From the NCBI GenBank assembly GCA_049568075.1, contig CP144911.1: 64,000 nt of DNA. One strand, given 5' to 3'. This stretch comes from Gottfriedia sp049568075 (lineage in GTDB: Bacteria; Bacillota; Bacilli; Bacillales; Bacillaceae_G). A model generated the notes under the pieces. The model did not search any database, had not been told where the DNA came from, and worked only from the letters and a program-made list of their open reading frames with translations. Positions within the stretch are counted from its first letter, which is position 1. Each line of letters begins with the position of its first letter. Shown here one piece after another: positions 42,371 to 50,989 of this stretch. The translations under genes were made by a program, and so were the position numbers.

Positions 42371-44101
42371 TTACTTGTCAAAACGACTTAATAAATCTCT
42401 TTTAATTGCGTCTAATTTTTCAACGCTATTTGTTAATGAATTTCCCTTTACTCCGAAATAGAATTTAATTTTCGGCTCAGTACCTGATGGTCGTAATGCA
42501 CACCATGATTCATCAGATAGAATGTATTTTAGTACATTTGATTTAGGAAGATTGATTTCAATAGTCGTTCCATCTTCAAGATTTGTTTTAGTACTTTCCT
42601 TATAGTCTTCAATTACTGCTACTTCAAGACTAGCAAACTCTTTCGGTGGATTCATACGGAACTCATTCATCATTTGTTGAATTTGCTCCGCTCCATCTTT
42701 CCCCTTCAATGTCATAGAAACTAATTCTTCCTTAAAGAATCCATACTTTTCAAAGATTTCTAGTAATCCATCATATAAAGTTTTTCCTTGAGATTTATAA
42801 AAAGCAGCTACCTCACAAGCTAAAATAACTGATTGAACTGCATCTTTATCTCGTACAAAATCACGAATTAAATAGCCATAGCTTTCTTCATAGCCAAATT
42901 GGAATTTGTATTCACCTGTTTGTTCATATTCCTTAATTTTCTCACCAATAAACTTGAAGCCAGTAAGTGTATCAATCGTATCAATACCATAGTTTTGTGC
43001 AATCACTCGTCCAATTTCAGAAGTAACGATTGTTTTTAAAACTACTCCGTTTTCTGGTAAAGTTCCAAGTGATTTCTTTTGAGATAATAAATACTCAAGC
43101 ATTAACGCACCAGTTTGGTTACCTGTTAAAATCGTAAATACGCCTTCAGCGTTACGCACAGCAACGCCTAAACGGTCTGCATCTGGATCAGTTGTAATTA
43201 ATACATCTGCATTTACTTGTTCACCGTACTGAATACTTAGTTCGAATGCCGCATGTTCTTCTGGATTTGGAGATTTTACAGTTGTAAAGTTTGGATCTGG
43301 AAGCTCCTGCTCTTTGACTACAGTTACATTCGTGTAACCTAACATACTTAATCCATTACGAACAGGAATATTAGATGTCCCGTGTAAAGGTGAGAAAACA
43401 ATATTTAAATCCTTTGCATGCTTTTCTACAATTTCAGCATTCACAACAACTGTTTTTAACTCTTCTAAATAAGCTGAATCTACTTTTTCGCCTATTATTT
43501 CTAGTAAACCATTAGCTAGTAGATCTACTTTTGAAGCTACTTCTACTGATAATTCATCTTCTACCTGATCTACGAAGCTAGTTAATGCATCTGCTTCTGC
43601 GGGAGGAAGTTGACCACCATCGGGACCATATACTTTGTATCCGTTGTATTCCGGTGGATTATGACTTGCTGTTAGTACGATTCCACTGAACGCACCTAAA
43701 TATCGAACTGCAAATGATAAAACTGGAGTTGGTCGTAAACTCTCGAAAACATATGTTTTAATACCATGTGTGCCTAGAGTTGTTGCTGCTTCCATTGCAA
43801 ATTCGGGTGATTTGTGACGTGAGTCGTAGGCAATTACTACACCTTGATGTTTTGCTTTTTCGCCTTGGTTTTCGATGAAGCGTGCTAGTCCTTCTGATGC
43901 TTTTCTTACTGTGTAAATGTTTAGGCGGTTTGTTCCTGCGCCTAGTTCTCCTCGCATTCCGCCTGTGCCGAATTCTAGGTTTTTGTAGAAGTTGTCTTCT
44001 ATTAGTTTTTTATTTGATTTCATTTGTTCCAGTAATGATTTTATTTCATAGTCTAATGATGGATGTTTATACCATCTTTCGAATTGATTTATATAATTCA
44101 T
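42371..44101 (-). CDS. pgcA: Phospho-sugar mutase (alpha-phosphoglucomutase PgcA type)
   Basis: Interconverts glucose-6-phosphate and glucose-1-phosphate for GalU and RfbA. FGTGGMRGELGAG opens the core; the phosphoserine loop is TASHNPPEYNGYK (about 145-157); metal loop TTDPDADRLGVA (about 302-313); GYEESYGY sugar loop; LRPSGTEPKIKFYF phosphate loop. 576 aa, the long PgcA/PGM2-like form. It sits beside manA, and no separate phosphomannomutase is seen, so it may also supply mannose-1-phosphate to ManC; that is inference. Confidence 0.93.
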   Translation of the reverse strand: MNYINQFERWYKHPSLDYEIKSLLEQMKSNKKLIEDNFYKNLEFGTGGMRGELGAGTNRLNIYTVRKASEGLARFIENQGEKAKHQGVVIAYDSRHKSPEFAMEAATTLGTHGIKTYVFESLRPTPVLSFAVRYLGAFSGIVLTASHNPPEYNGYKVYGPDGGQLPPAEADALTSFVDQVEDELSVEVASKVDLLANGLLEIIGEKVDSAYLEELKTVVVNAEIVEKHAKDLNIVFSPLHGTSNIPVRNGLSMLGYTNVTVVKEQELPDPNFTTVKSPNPEEHAAFELSIQYGEQVNADVLITTDPDADRLGVAVRNAEGVFTILTGNQTGALMLEYLLSQKKSLGTLPENGVVLKTIVTSEIGRVIAQNYGIDTIDTLTGFKFIGEKIKEYEQTGEYKFQFGYEESYGYLIRDFVRDKDAVQSVILACEVAAFYKSQGKTLYDGLLEIFEKYGFFKEELVSMTLKGKDGAEQIQQMMNEFRMNPPKEFASLEVAVIEDYKESTKTNLEDGTTIEINLPKSNVLKYILSDESWCALRPSGTEPKIKFYFGVKGNSLTNSVEKLDAIKRDLLSRFDK

Positions 44102-44177
44102 ATATCGTAACCTCTTTTTTAAATGTATAGAATGTCAAAAAATTAAGCGTTTATTTCAAACTATCAATTATACCTCT

Positions 44178-45143
44178 TTAAACATGGGAAGTAATTAATT
44201 CCATTTCACCATTAAGAGAGAATTCTTTTACATAGCATGGGATTAAAAAGTGCATTCCCTTTTTTAGAGAATGAGTTTCTTCATTAATAGTAATACTTCC
44301 TTCACCTTCAATAACACTAGCTAAAATGAAAGGATTATTATTTAGTAGATTTGTTGTAGCAGTTACTTTCCATCTTTCCACGGAGAAGAATTCATTGTCT
44401 ATAAATTCTGTAATTAAAGTACCTTCTTGTTGATATTCAGCTCTTATTGGGTTGGCATTAGCATGAGGAAAAGTAATGACATCCATTGATTTTTCTATAT
44501 GTAACTCTCTTAAATTACCGCTATCATCACATCGATCATAATCATATAAACGATAAGTTGTGTCTGAGTTTTGTTGCGTTTCTAGGATTAATGTTCCTTT
44601 ACAAATTGCATGTACTGTTCCGCTTGGTATATAGAAAAAATCTCCGGGCTTTATTTGAATTCGACGAAGAATTTCATCCCATTTGTTCTCCTCAATTGCG
44701 GAAAGAAATTCAGCTTTTGTCTGAGCATTATGCCCAATTATCAATTCAGCGTCTTCTTCACAATCAAGAACATACCAGCACTCAGTTTTTCCTAACTCAC
44801 CGTTTTCATTGATTTGAGCATATGTATCGTTAGGATGAACCTGAACTGATAAATCGTTTTTTGCATCTAGAATTTTTGTTAATAGTGGAAATTTCTCACC
44901 TTGTAAATTTCCAAATAAGTGTCTTTGCTGGTCCCATAGTTCGCTTAAAGATAAACCTTTATACTCCCCATTAGCTATAACACTAGAACCATTATCATGT
45001 GCTGAAATTGCCCAACATTCTCCAGTTTTGTCATTAGGAATCTCGTAACCAAAAATTTCTTCTAGTTGAGTTCCACCCCAAATGCGTTCTTGAAAGACCG
45101 GTCTAAAAAAGAAAAGATCCTGTTTTTCTATTAATACGTTCAT
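44178..45143 (-). CDS. manA: Mannose-6-phosphate isomerase, class I
   Basis: Converts fructose-6-phosphate and mannose-6-phosphate; Zn-dependent double cupin. FFRPVFQERIWGGTQLEEIFG, FPLLTKILDAKNDLSVQVHP with metal residues, GKTECWYVLDCEEDAELIIG, FYIPSGTVHAICKGTLILETQ. 321 aa. AAGGGGAAGG about 9 bases before ATG. It follows the GT28-like and manC genes and forms the start of the GDP-mannose path. Confidence 0.94.
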   Translation of the reverse strand: MNVLIEKQDLFFFRPVFQERIWGGTQLEEIFGYEIPNDKTGECWAISAHDNGSSVIANGEYKGLSLSELWDQQRHLFGNLQGEKFPLLTKILDAKNDLSVQVHPNDTYAQINENGELGKTECWYVLDCEEDAELIIGHNAQTKAEFLSAIEENKWDEILRRIQIKPGDFFYIPSGTVHAICKGTLILETQQNSDTTYRLYDYDRCDDSGNLRELHIEKSMDVITFPHANANPIRAEYQQEGTLITEFIDNEFFSVERWKVTATTNLLNNNPFILASVIEGEGSITINEETHSLKKGMHFLIPCYVKEFSLNGEMELITSHV

Positions 45144-45176
45144 TTACAAAAACCTTCCCCTTAATTATTCTAATAA

Positions 45177-45207
45177 TAAAAATCCATCTAGAAATTCTAG
45201 ATGGATT
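45177..45207 (-). terminator. Intrinsic terminator of the manC-GT28-like unit
   Basis: AATCCATCTAGAA palindrome (45181-45192 with 45196-45207) and a T5 tract on the minus strand; it overlaps the end of the gene. Confidence 0.75.
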
Positions 45208-46273
45208 CAGGATTAATCTTTAAGTTTAAAATTTCACAAATTTTATTTACAATAAGTCCCACTTCATTTTCATTTTTAACTTCTTCACTAATTGGTAAAT
45301 CTTTAACTGAATATAATTTTTCTAATGTAATTGCTTCAGCTAAATTATATTCTTTTAAATATGAAATAGTATTTCGATCTTCATTTAATGATTGTCTATC
45401 AATGACATAAAGTGACTTACCTTGGTTTACAGCCTCACTAACTGTACCCCAGCCTGCTTTCGTAATGATGATGTCACTCGCTGCGATATAGTTTTGTGAC
45501 TCTGTATAGTCGGAAGGGATCTTAAAAATATTTTCTCCTTCCACTTGAATATTTGAGGAAACAATATAGACGTTTTCATCATTGGACCATATAGGTAAAT
45601 CCATTAATGACATATCTATTTTCATACCTATACCAACAAAAATTACCTTTTTGTTGCCAAGTAGATTTACAATTTGTCTTATTCTATTAACTTCTTTTAG
45701 TTCAACTGTTCTACTGAAAAATGAAAAATTGAATTCTCCAACTCGACCCCATTTTTCTTGATTTGTTGCAAGAGAAAAATAGTAATCAAGTTGTTCATAT
45801 GATTTTCTTAATCTTTCCAAATCCTGTTCTTTTAGAATGTCTTTGTATGCAGAATACCACGTGAAATTAGAAATACCTATCGTAGGAACATCGAGAATAG
45901 ATCCTACTTCTATTCCAATCGGAGATATATCAGATAGAATACCTACAATACTTTTTTCTTTAAAATATTCTAGTTCATTTTCAACTATTTCTTCCCAATT
46001 TTGATAGTAATCATAAAGTCTATTTTTAAGTGCAATCGGGTCTGGCTCTAGTGAATCTTTTTTAAGCACATATCCGATATCCGTCTGAACTTCATGAAAA
46101 ACAACACGTTCACCATATTCAACTAAAGATTCTTTTAAAAATTCTATAGCGAACGAATTACAAATAATTACTCTAACATCTGATGTTCTATTTAAAAAAT
46201 TACGGATAACGGCAATACTTCTAGAAGCATGACCATATCCGTAATCTGAAATATAATATGCGATTGTTTTCAT
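45197..46273 (-). CDS. GT28/MurG-like glycosyltransferase
   Basis: A 358-residue GT-B-like protein. It opens TIAYYISDYGYGHASRSIAV, typical of a group of UDP-sugar transferases related to GT28 and to the N-domain of sugar kinases. The C-half has KVIFVGIGMKID, IPSDYTESQNYIAASDIIIT and KAGWGTVSEAVNQGKSLYVI, the donor-site glycine loop. 18 bp downstream of manC. Sugar and acceptor not known. Confidence 0.75.
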   Translation of the reverse strand: MKTIAYYISDYGYGHASRSIAVIRNFLNRTSDVRVIICNSFAIEFLKESLVEYGERVVFHEVQTDIGYVLKKDSLEPDPIALKNRLYDYYQNWEEIVENELEYFKEKSIVGILSDISPIGIEVGSILDVPTIGISNFTWYSAYKDILKEQDLERLRKSYEQLDYYFSLATNQEKWGRVGEFNFSFFSRTVELKEVNRIRQIVNLLGNKKVIFVGIGMKIDMSLMDLPIWSNDENVYIVSSNIQVEGENIFKIPSDYTESQNYIAASDIIITKAGWGTVSEAVNQGKSLYVIDRQSLNEDRNTISYLKEYNLAEAITLEKLYSVKDLPISEEVKNENEVGLIVNKICEILNLKINPESI

Positions 46274-46291
46274 CGATTACCTCATAAAATA

Positions 46292-47662
46292 TTATCTTTT
46301 TACCTTGTAACACTCACGTTCAATATCTAACCATTCTAAATATTTACGTTCAATGTCACCCTCAACAACTGGATAGCCTGTTTGGACTTCAATAAATTCT
46401 AAATCAGTTATCGCTTTTAATGTGTGGAAAGATCCAACAGGAATAGTTAATACATCTCCTTCACGAACAACGTTAATTTGTCCATCAATGACAAATATTC
46501 CTTCACCCTTTACAATCGTCCAAACTTTTTCACAATGTTGATGACGATGATAGCTTAAGTTCTTTCCAGGTAGTATGTTAATTCGCTTTGTAACGTTGTG
46601 CGTCCCATTATCATATACCATTTGATCAAGTACACGATATGAACCCCATCGACGCTCTTCAAACATTGGACGCTGATCTAAATTTTCTACAACTTCTTTA
46701 ATCTTTTGACTTGCCATTTTTTCAGATACTAATATGCCATCAGGACTAACTGAAACAATAGCATCTTGAATCCCCATTACTGTTACAGGAATATGCAATT
46801 CATTAATGACATGAGTATTTTCACAATTACCCCATTTAAAAACTTGCCCTAAAGTATCAGAACCCATTTCCTCAGTTAACGTGTTCCAAGTTCCAAGATC
46901 TTTCCAATAGCCTTCGTAACCAATCGCAACAATTTTGTCTGTTTTTTCAACAACTTCATAGTCAAAGCTTATTTTTGGAAGTTTACTATAATTTGAAGAA
47001 AGCTCACTATAAACTAACGGTAAATCTTTTTCTTCAAGAATCTTTAACAATGATCCCAAACGAAATGCAAATACGCCACTATTCCAAATTGCACCATCAT
47101 GAATTAACTCTTCTGCTTCTACTTCAGATGGCTTTTCTTTAAAATGACTTACTTGGATAACTCCATCATTTACTGTTTCCGGAACTATATAACCATATTT
47201 TGACGAAGGATAAGTTGGGTTAATTCCCATTAAAGCTAAATCTGCATCAGAATTCTTCAAAACATTTTCTAAATCTAAAACACGTTGAAAAAATGCTTTA
47301 TCAACGTAAGGATCAACTGGCAATACTGCAACAATTTCATTTTCATCAATAAGTTCTTCAGAAAATAAAAAAGAAGAAGCTAATGCAATCGCTGGGAACG
47401 TATCTCGTCGTTCTGGTTCAACAATTATTTTAACTTCTTCACCTATTTGACTTTTTATCATTTCTGTTTGTGTTTTACTAGTAGCAATTACAGTATTTTC
47501 TGCTACTCCTAAGCTTTCTAATTGGCTCCATACTCTTTGAACCATAGACTCTAGCTCGTTATGTTCATTAGATAATACTTTTAAAAATTGCTTTGAACGC
47601 GAGTCATTAGATAATGGCCATAATCGTTTACCTGAACCGCCTGATAAAAGGACTAAACGCAT
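46292..47662 (-). CDS. manC: Mannose-1-phosphate guanylyltransferase / mannose-6-phosphate isomerase
   Basis: Bifunctional enzyme making GDP-mannose. N-terminal GMP domain: MRLVLLSGGSGKRLWPLS; VEPERRDTFPAIALAS; VLPVDPYV; FKEKPS; IWNSGVFAF. C-terminal cupin domain (about 330-450): RRWGSYRVLD; KRINILPGKNLSYHRHQHCE; VVKGEG-like IVKGEGIFVIDG; IPVGSFHTL. The ATG at 47662 is 4-5 bases from GGGGAGAGA; an in-frame GTG at 47677 precedes it. It supplies Gmd and Fcl at 61-63 kb. Confidence 0.94.
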   Translation of the reverse strand: MRLVLLSGGSGKRLWPLSNDSRSKQFLKVLSNEHNELESMVQRVWSQLESLGVAENTVIATSKTQTEMIKSQIGEEVKIIVEPERRDTFPAIALASSFLFSEELIDENEIVAVLPVDPYVDKAFFQRVLDLENVLKNSDADLALMGINPTYPSSKYGYIVPETVNDGVIQVSHFKEKPSEVEAEELIHDGAIWNSGVFAFRLGSLLKILEEKDLPLVYSELSSNYSKLPKISFDYEVVEKTDKIVAIGYEGYWKDLGTWNTLTEEMGSDTLGQVFKWGNCENTHVINELHIPVTVMGIQDAIVSVSPDGILVSEKMASQKIKEVVENLDQRPMFEERRWGSYRVLDQMVYDNGTHNVTKRINILPGKNLSYHRHQHCEKVWTIVKGEGIFVIDGQINVVREGDVLTIPVGSFHTLKAITDLEFIEVQTGYPVVEGDIERKYLEWLDIERECYKVKR

Positions 47663-47698
47663 AAAATCTCTCCCCACTATTTATATAATTAATCCCAA

Positions 47699-47738
47699 TA
47701 AAAATAGCCCTCATTTTCTTAATAGAAAATAGGACTAT
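47699..47738 (-). terminator. Intrinsic terminator of ugd
   Basis: ATAGTCCTATTTTC with its partner (47704-47718 with 47725-47738) forms an imperfect stem followed by T5 on the minus strand. Confidence 0.75.
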
Positions 47739-47739
47739 C

Positions 47740-49068
47740 TCAATTTAATATACTCTCAAGAACAGGAACTCCCACTTCACGACCAATTGAATGATATTCA
47801 ACACCTGCTTGTGCCATATCTATAGGTTTATAACAATTTCTACCATCAAAAACGATTGGGTTCTTCATTAAATTACAGAATTGATTAATGTCAAAGTTCA
47901 TAACATCTTTCCACTCAGTCATAATAAAGCACATTTCACTTTCATTTAATGCTTCAATTATTGAGGTAGTATACGTAATTTTGTCACCAAAATGTTTCTT
48001 TGCATTTTCTATTCCAACTGGGTCATATGCTACAATATTTGCGCCACGTTCAATAAGGTAATTAATATTTGGAATCGAAGGTGCTTCTCGCATATCGTCT
48101 GTGCCCGGTTTAAATGTTAACCCTAATACTGCAATTTTCATTCCTTCAAAGCTTTCAACCATATTACGTGCTTTTTTAATTAATCTCATTTTTTGATTTT
48201 CATTTACTTCAATGGCAGCTTTTATTGTTTTTAACTCATAATCTTGATCACTTGCTAACCAATGTAATGCTTTTGTATCTTTAGGGAAGCATGATCCACC
48301 ATAGCCTAGACCTGCTTTCAAGAATTTATTGCCAATGCGGTCATCATAGCTCATTCCTTTTGCTACATCTTCAACATTTGCACTAACAATCTCACATAGA
48401 TTTGCAATGTCATTCATAAATGAAATCTTTAAAGCTAGGAAGTCGTTTGATGCATACTTAATCATTTCCGCACTACGACGATTCGTAACAACTATTGGTT
48501 GATTAAAAGGTTGATAGATTTTCTCTAAACGTTCTCGAGCCCAGTCACTTTCTACACCAATAACTATTCTTGAAGCATTTAAAGTGTCATAAACTGCAGT
48601 ACCTTGTGCGAGAAATTCAGGATTTGATGCTACTTCAATATGCACATTATTTTTTAAATATTTTCTTAAATATGCTTCAATTTCATCATTTGTACCGATT
48701 GGAACGGTAGATTTAACAACGATTAGTACATCCTTTTCTACGTTTTCTGCAATTTGTCGAGCTACTTTTTTTACAAAATCTAGGTTTGCAGATCCATCGA
48801 TTCGTTCAGGCGTACCTACAGCAATAATAATTATATCTGCATTTTTATATGCATTAGTATAGTCGATTGTATAATCAATTCGCCCAGCAGCATAGTTTCT
48901 TTGCATTAGTTCTTCTAGATCCTCTTCATAAATTGGAGTGATTCCTTTTTTCATTTTATCTACTTTTTCATTATCTATATCTACACATAAGATCTTATTT
49001 CCTACTTCTGCAAGGCATGCTCCGGTTACTAAACCGACGTAACCAGTACCAGCAACTACTATATTCAC
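47740..49068 (-). CDS. ugd: UDP-glucose 6-dehydrogenase
   Basis: Oxidises UDP-glucose to UDP-glucuronate. MNIVVAGTGYVGLVTGACLA NAD site; VKSTVPIGT; SNPEFLAQGTAVYD; catalytic cysteine in GLGYGGSCFPKDTKAL; GLTFKPGTDDMREAPS C-domain. About 442 aa. GTG 49068 is 9 bases from AAGGAG and gives the family's usual N-terminus; ATGs at 49074 and 49089 are too near or before the ribosome site. Monocistronic. TuaD-like subtype; GDP-mannose as substrate cannot be fully excluded. Confidence 0.92.
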   Translation of the reverse strand: MNIVVAGTGYVGLVTGACLAEVGNKILCVDIDNEKVDKMKKGITPIYEEDLEELMQRNYAAGRIDYTIDYTNAYKNADIIIIAVGTPERIDGSANLDFVKKVARQIAENVEKDVLIVVKSTVPIGTNDEIEAYLRKYLKNNVHIEVASNPEFLAQGTAVYDTLNASRIVIGVESDWARERLEKIYQPFNQPIVVTNRRSAEMIKYASNDFLALKISFMNDIANLCEIVSANVEDVAKGMSYDDRIGNKFLKAGLGYGGSCFPKDTKALHWLASDQDYELKTIKAAIEVNENQKMRLIKKARNMVESFEGMKIAVLGLTFKPGTDDMREAPSIPNINYLIERGANIVAYDPVGIENAKKHFGDKITYTTSIIEALNESEMCFIMTEWKDVMNFDINQFCNLMKNPIVFDGRNCYKPIDMAQAGVEYHSIGREVGVPVLESILN

Positions 49069-49305
49069 ATACATGCACTCCTTTCGCATTTTATATTAAC
49101 CCATAAAGATAAAAATTTTATGATGTAACAAATTAACTAATATATATCTTATAACCAGATTTTCTAACTAATTTTTTATTTAAACTTAATCATTCAGTTA
49201 AACCTCAAGATAATCTTAACCGATTCCTTAATAGTAATAGAAGTACAGAATGTTAATGTAATTAAATATTTTTATTGTGAATAATACTTCTTCTTGGAAT
49301 TTTAA

Positions 49306-50811
49306 TCATTTTAGAAATTTGCCTAAAGAAGGTTTTAGATATTCAAACAGCGTAGCTCTAGCTTCTTTTTCAATTAAAGATATTAGAACGATATATAGTA
49401 CGCTTAATAAAATAAATACTAAAATACCAACACAAAGAAATTGAAAGTAATTTTCTATATGAAAATCGATTGTGTTACTGAATAATATTAGAACCGTTGC
49501 AAGACACAGACAGGCTAAAGCACGACGAAGTGGAAGAATATTTGAGCGCTGTAAAATTTTTTTTGAAACATACTTTATTGATGCAAAAGTAAAATAAAAC
49601 ATCGATAGAAATGTACCAATTAAAACACCATATATTCCAAAAAACTTTACCAAAATCAAAGATAACACTATGTTTAAGATTGCCTCTGTAATTGCATAGT
49701 TTTTTAAGTCCTTATATTGGCCTGTAATTGTAAATACATCACCTGAAGGAAATCGTATCCCCTCTTGTATGGAAATCATAATAAACAAAAGTGGTAGCCA
49801 TTTATCAATGTAATTTATGTCTGTATTACTAATATATAATTTTAGAAATGGAGTCAATAAAATATAGGTAGTAATAAAAAAAACGAATGATAAGGCAATA
49901 TAATAAGCTTCATAAAAGTTAAATACTTTTTTAAACTTGCTTATATTTTCATAATATAATTGACCCATACCACCAATAATTCCTTTGGTAAATATTTGGG
50001 GAAAAGATACTATTTGAGCTATAATCATATTATAAATGGAGTAAACGCTCACCACTTTTAAGTCGCAAAATAATGTTAATAATAAAACATCGGTATTATG
50101 TATAATAATACCTAAAATTTGAAATGCCATTACATCATTTTTCTTTGAAATTGCTGCAAAATCTGGAGTTACTAATGGATTTAGATTAGAATATCTTTTC
50201 TTAATATATCTTACAAAAATAATAGAATTTATCATACTCAACACAGCTGAGGACAGAAGTACCACTACAATGTCAGATCCCCATACAATTAATATTATTT
50301 TTACAATGTTAGATAATATATTAAATATAGTTAAAAATGCCGTTACTATATAACTTTTATTATCTGCTGTTATTAATATATTATATTTACCTTGAAAAAA
50401 GTAGCTTACAAGAGTAGGACAAGCAGATATTAATATTAACATTACTATCTTAAAATAACTGATTTGACTATGAACTGCTAAAGGATATAAAAAAGCCATT
50501 ACAGCAACACAGGCTAAAAAATAAATTCCAGTTTTAGTATAGTAGTTCGATGTAGCAGAAAAAATCCCATTAATTTTATCTTGGTTTTTCTGTGCAATCT
50601 GTGAATACAACGCTTGAATTGAAGCTCCTCCTACACCAGCCTCAAGCAAATTAAGATAAATAAATATTCCTGTAATAGAAGAAATTAGTCCATTGTATTC
50701 AGAACCGTAATTTTCAATAATAAGTTTGGGTACTACAATTGCAAGTACAAGTGTAATAATTTTGCTAAAAATTCCACTAAATATGTTAAGTAATGCTGAT
50801 TTTCTTTTCAT
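49306..50811 (-). CDS. wzx: Wzx-type polysaccharide flippase
   Basis: A 501-residue multispanning protein (about 12-14 hydrophobic segments) of the MOP/Wzx superfamily. It would flip the lipid-linked repeat unit to the outer face. The N-terminus has LLNIFSGIFSKIITLVLAIV and NGLISSITGIFIYLNLLEAG; RFPSGDVFTITGQYKD and VLIGTFLSMFYFTF lie later. It pairs functionally with the Wzy candidate at 54426. Very AT-rich coding sequence. Confidence 0.88.
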   Translation of the reverse strand: MKRKSALLNIFSGIFSKIITLVLAIVVPKLIIENYGSEYNGLISSITGIFIYLNLLEAGVGGASIQALYSQIAQKNQDKINGIFSATSNYYTKTGIYFLACVAVMAFLYPLAVHSQISYFKIVMLILISACPTLVSYFFQGKYNILITADNKSYIVTAFLTIFNILSNIVKIILIVWGSDIVVVLLSSAVLSMINSIIFVRYIKKRYSNLNPLVTPDFAAISKKNDVMAFQILGIIIHNTDVLLLTLFCDLKVVSVYSIYNMIIAQIVSFPQIFTKGIIGGMGQLYYENISKFKKVFNFYEAYYIALSFVFFITTYILLTPFLKLYISNTDINYIDKWLPLLFIMISIQEGIRFPSGDVFTITGQYKDLKNYAITEAILNIVLSLILVKFFGIYGVLIGTFLSMFYFTFASIKYVSKKILQRSNILPLRRALACLCLATVLILFSNTIDFHIENYFQFLCVGILVFILLSVLYIVLISLIEKEARATLFEYLKPSLGKFLK

Positions 50812-50937
50812 TAATAAACTAATCTCCCGAAAAAAATACTTCTGATAGTTGTATTGTTATTTTGAATTTATTAAAAATCAAAACAAAATGTATTAATTAA
50901 GAATTCTGTTTTTAATTTTACTTTTACTTATTTAACC

Positions 50938-50989
50938 AAACATCAGAATCAAAATAATATTCTAAATGATTCTGATTCTGATTTTGGTT
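50938..50989. repeat. Long hairpin after the HAD-domain gene
   Basis: AACCAAACATCAGAATCA (50934-50951) matches the complement of 50973-50989 with one bulge, about 17 bp. No T run follows on the minus strand, so it is not a standard terminator; it may protect or process the RNA end. Confidence 0.5.
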
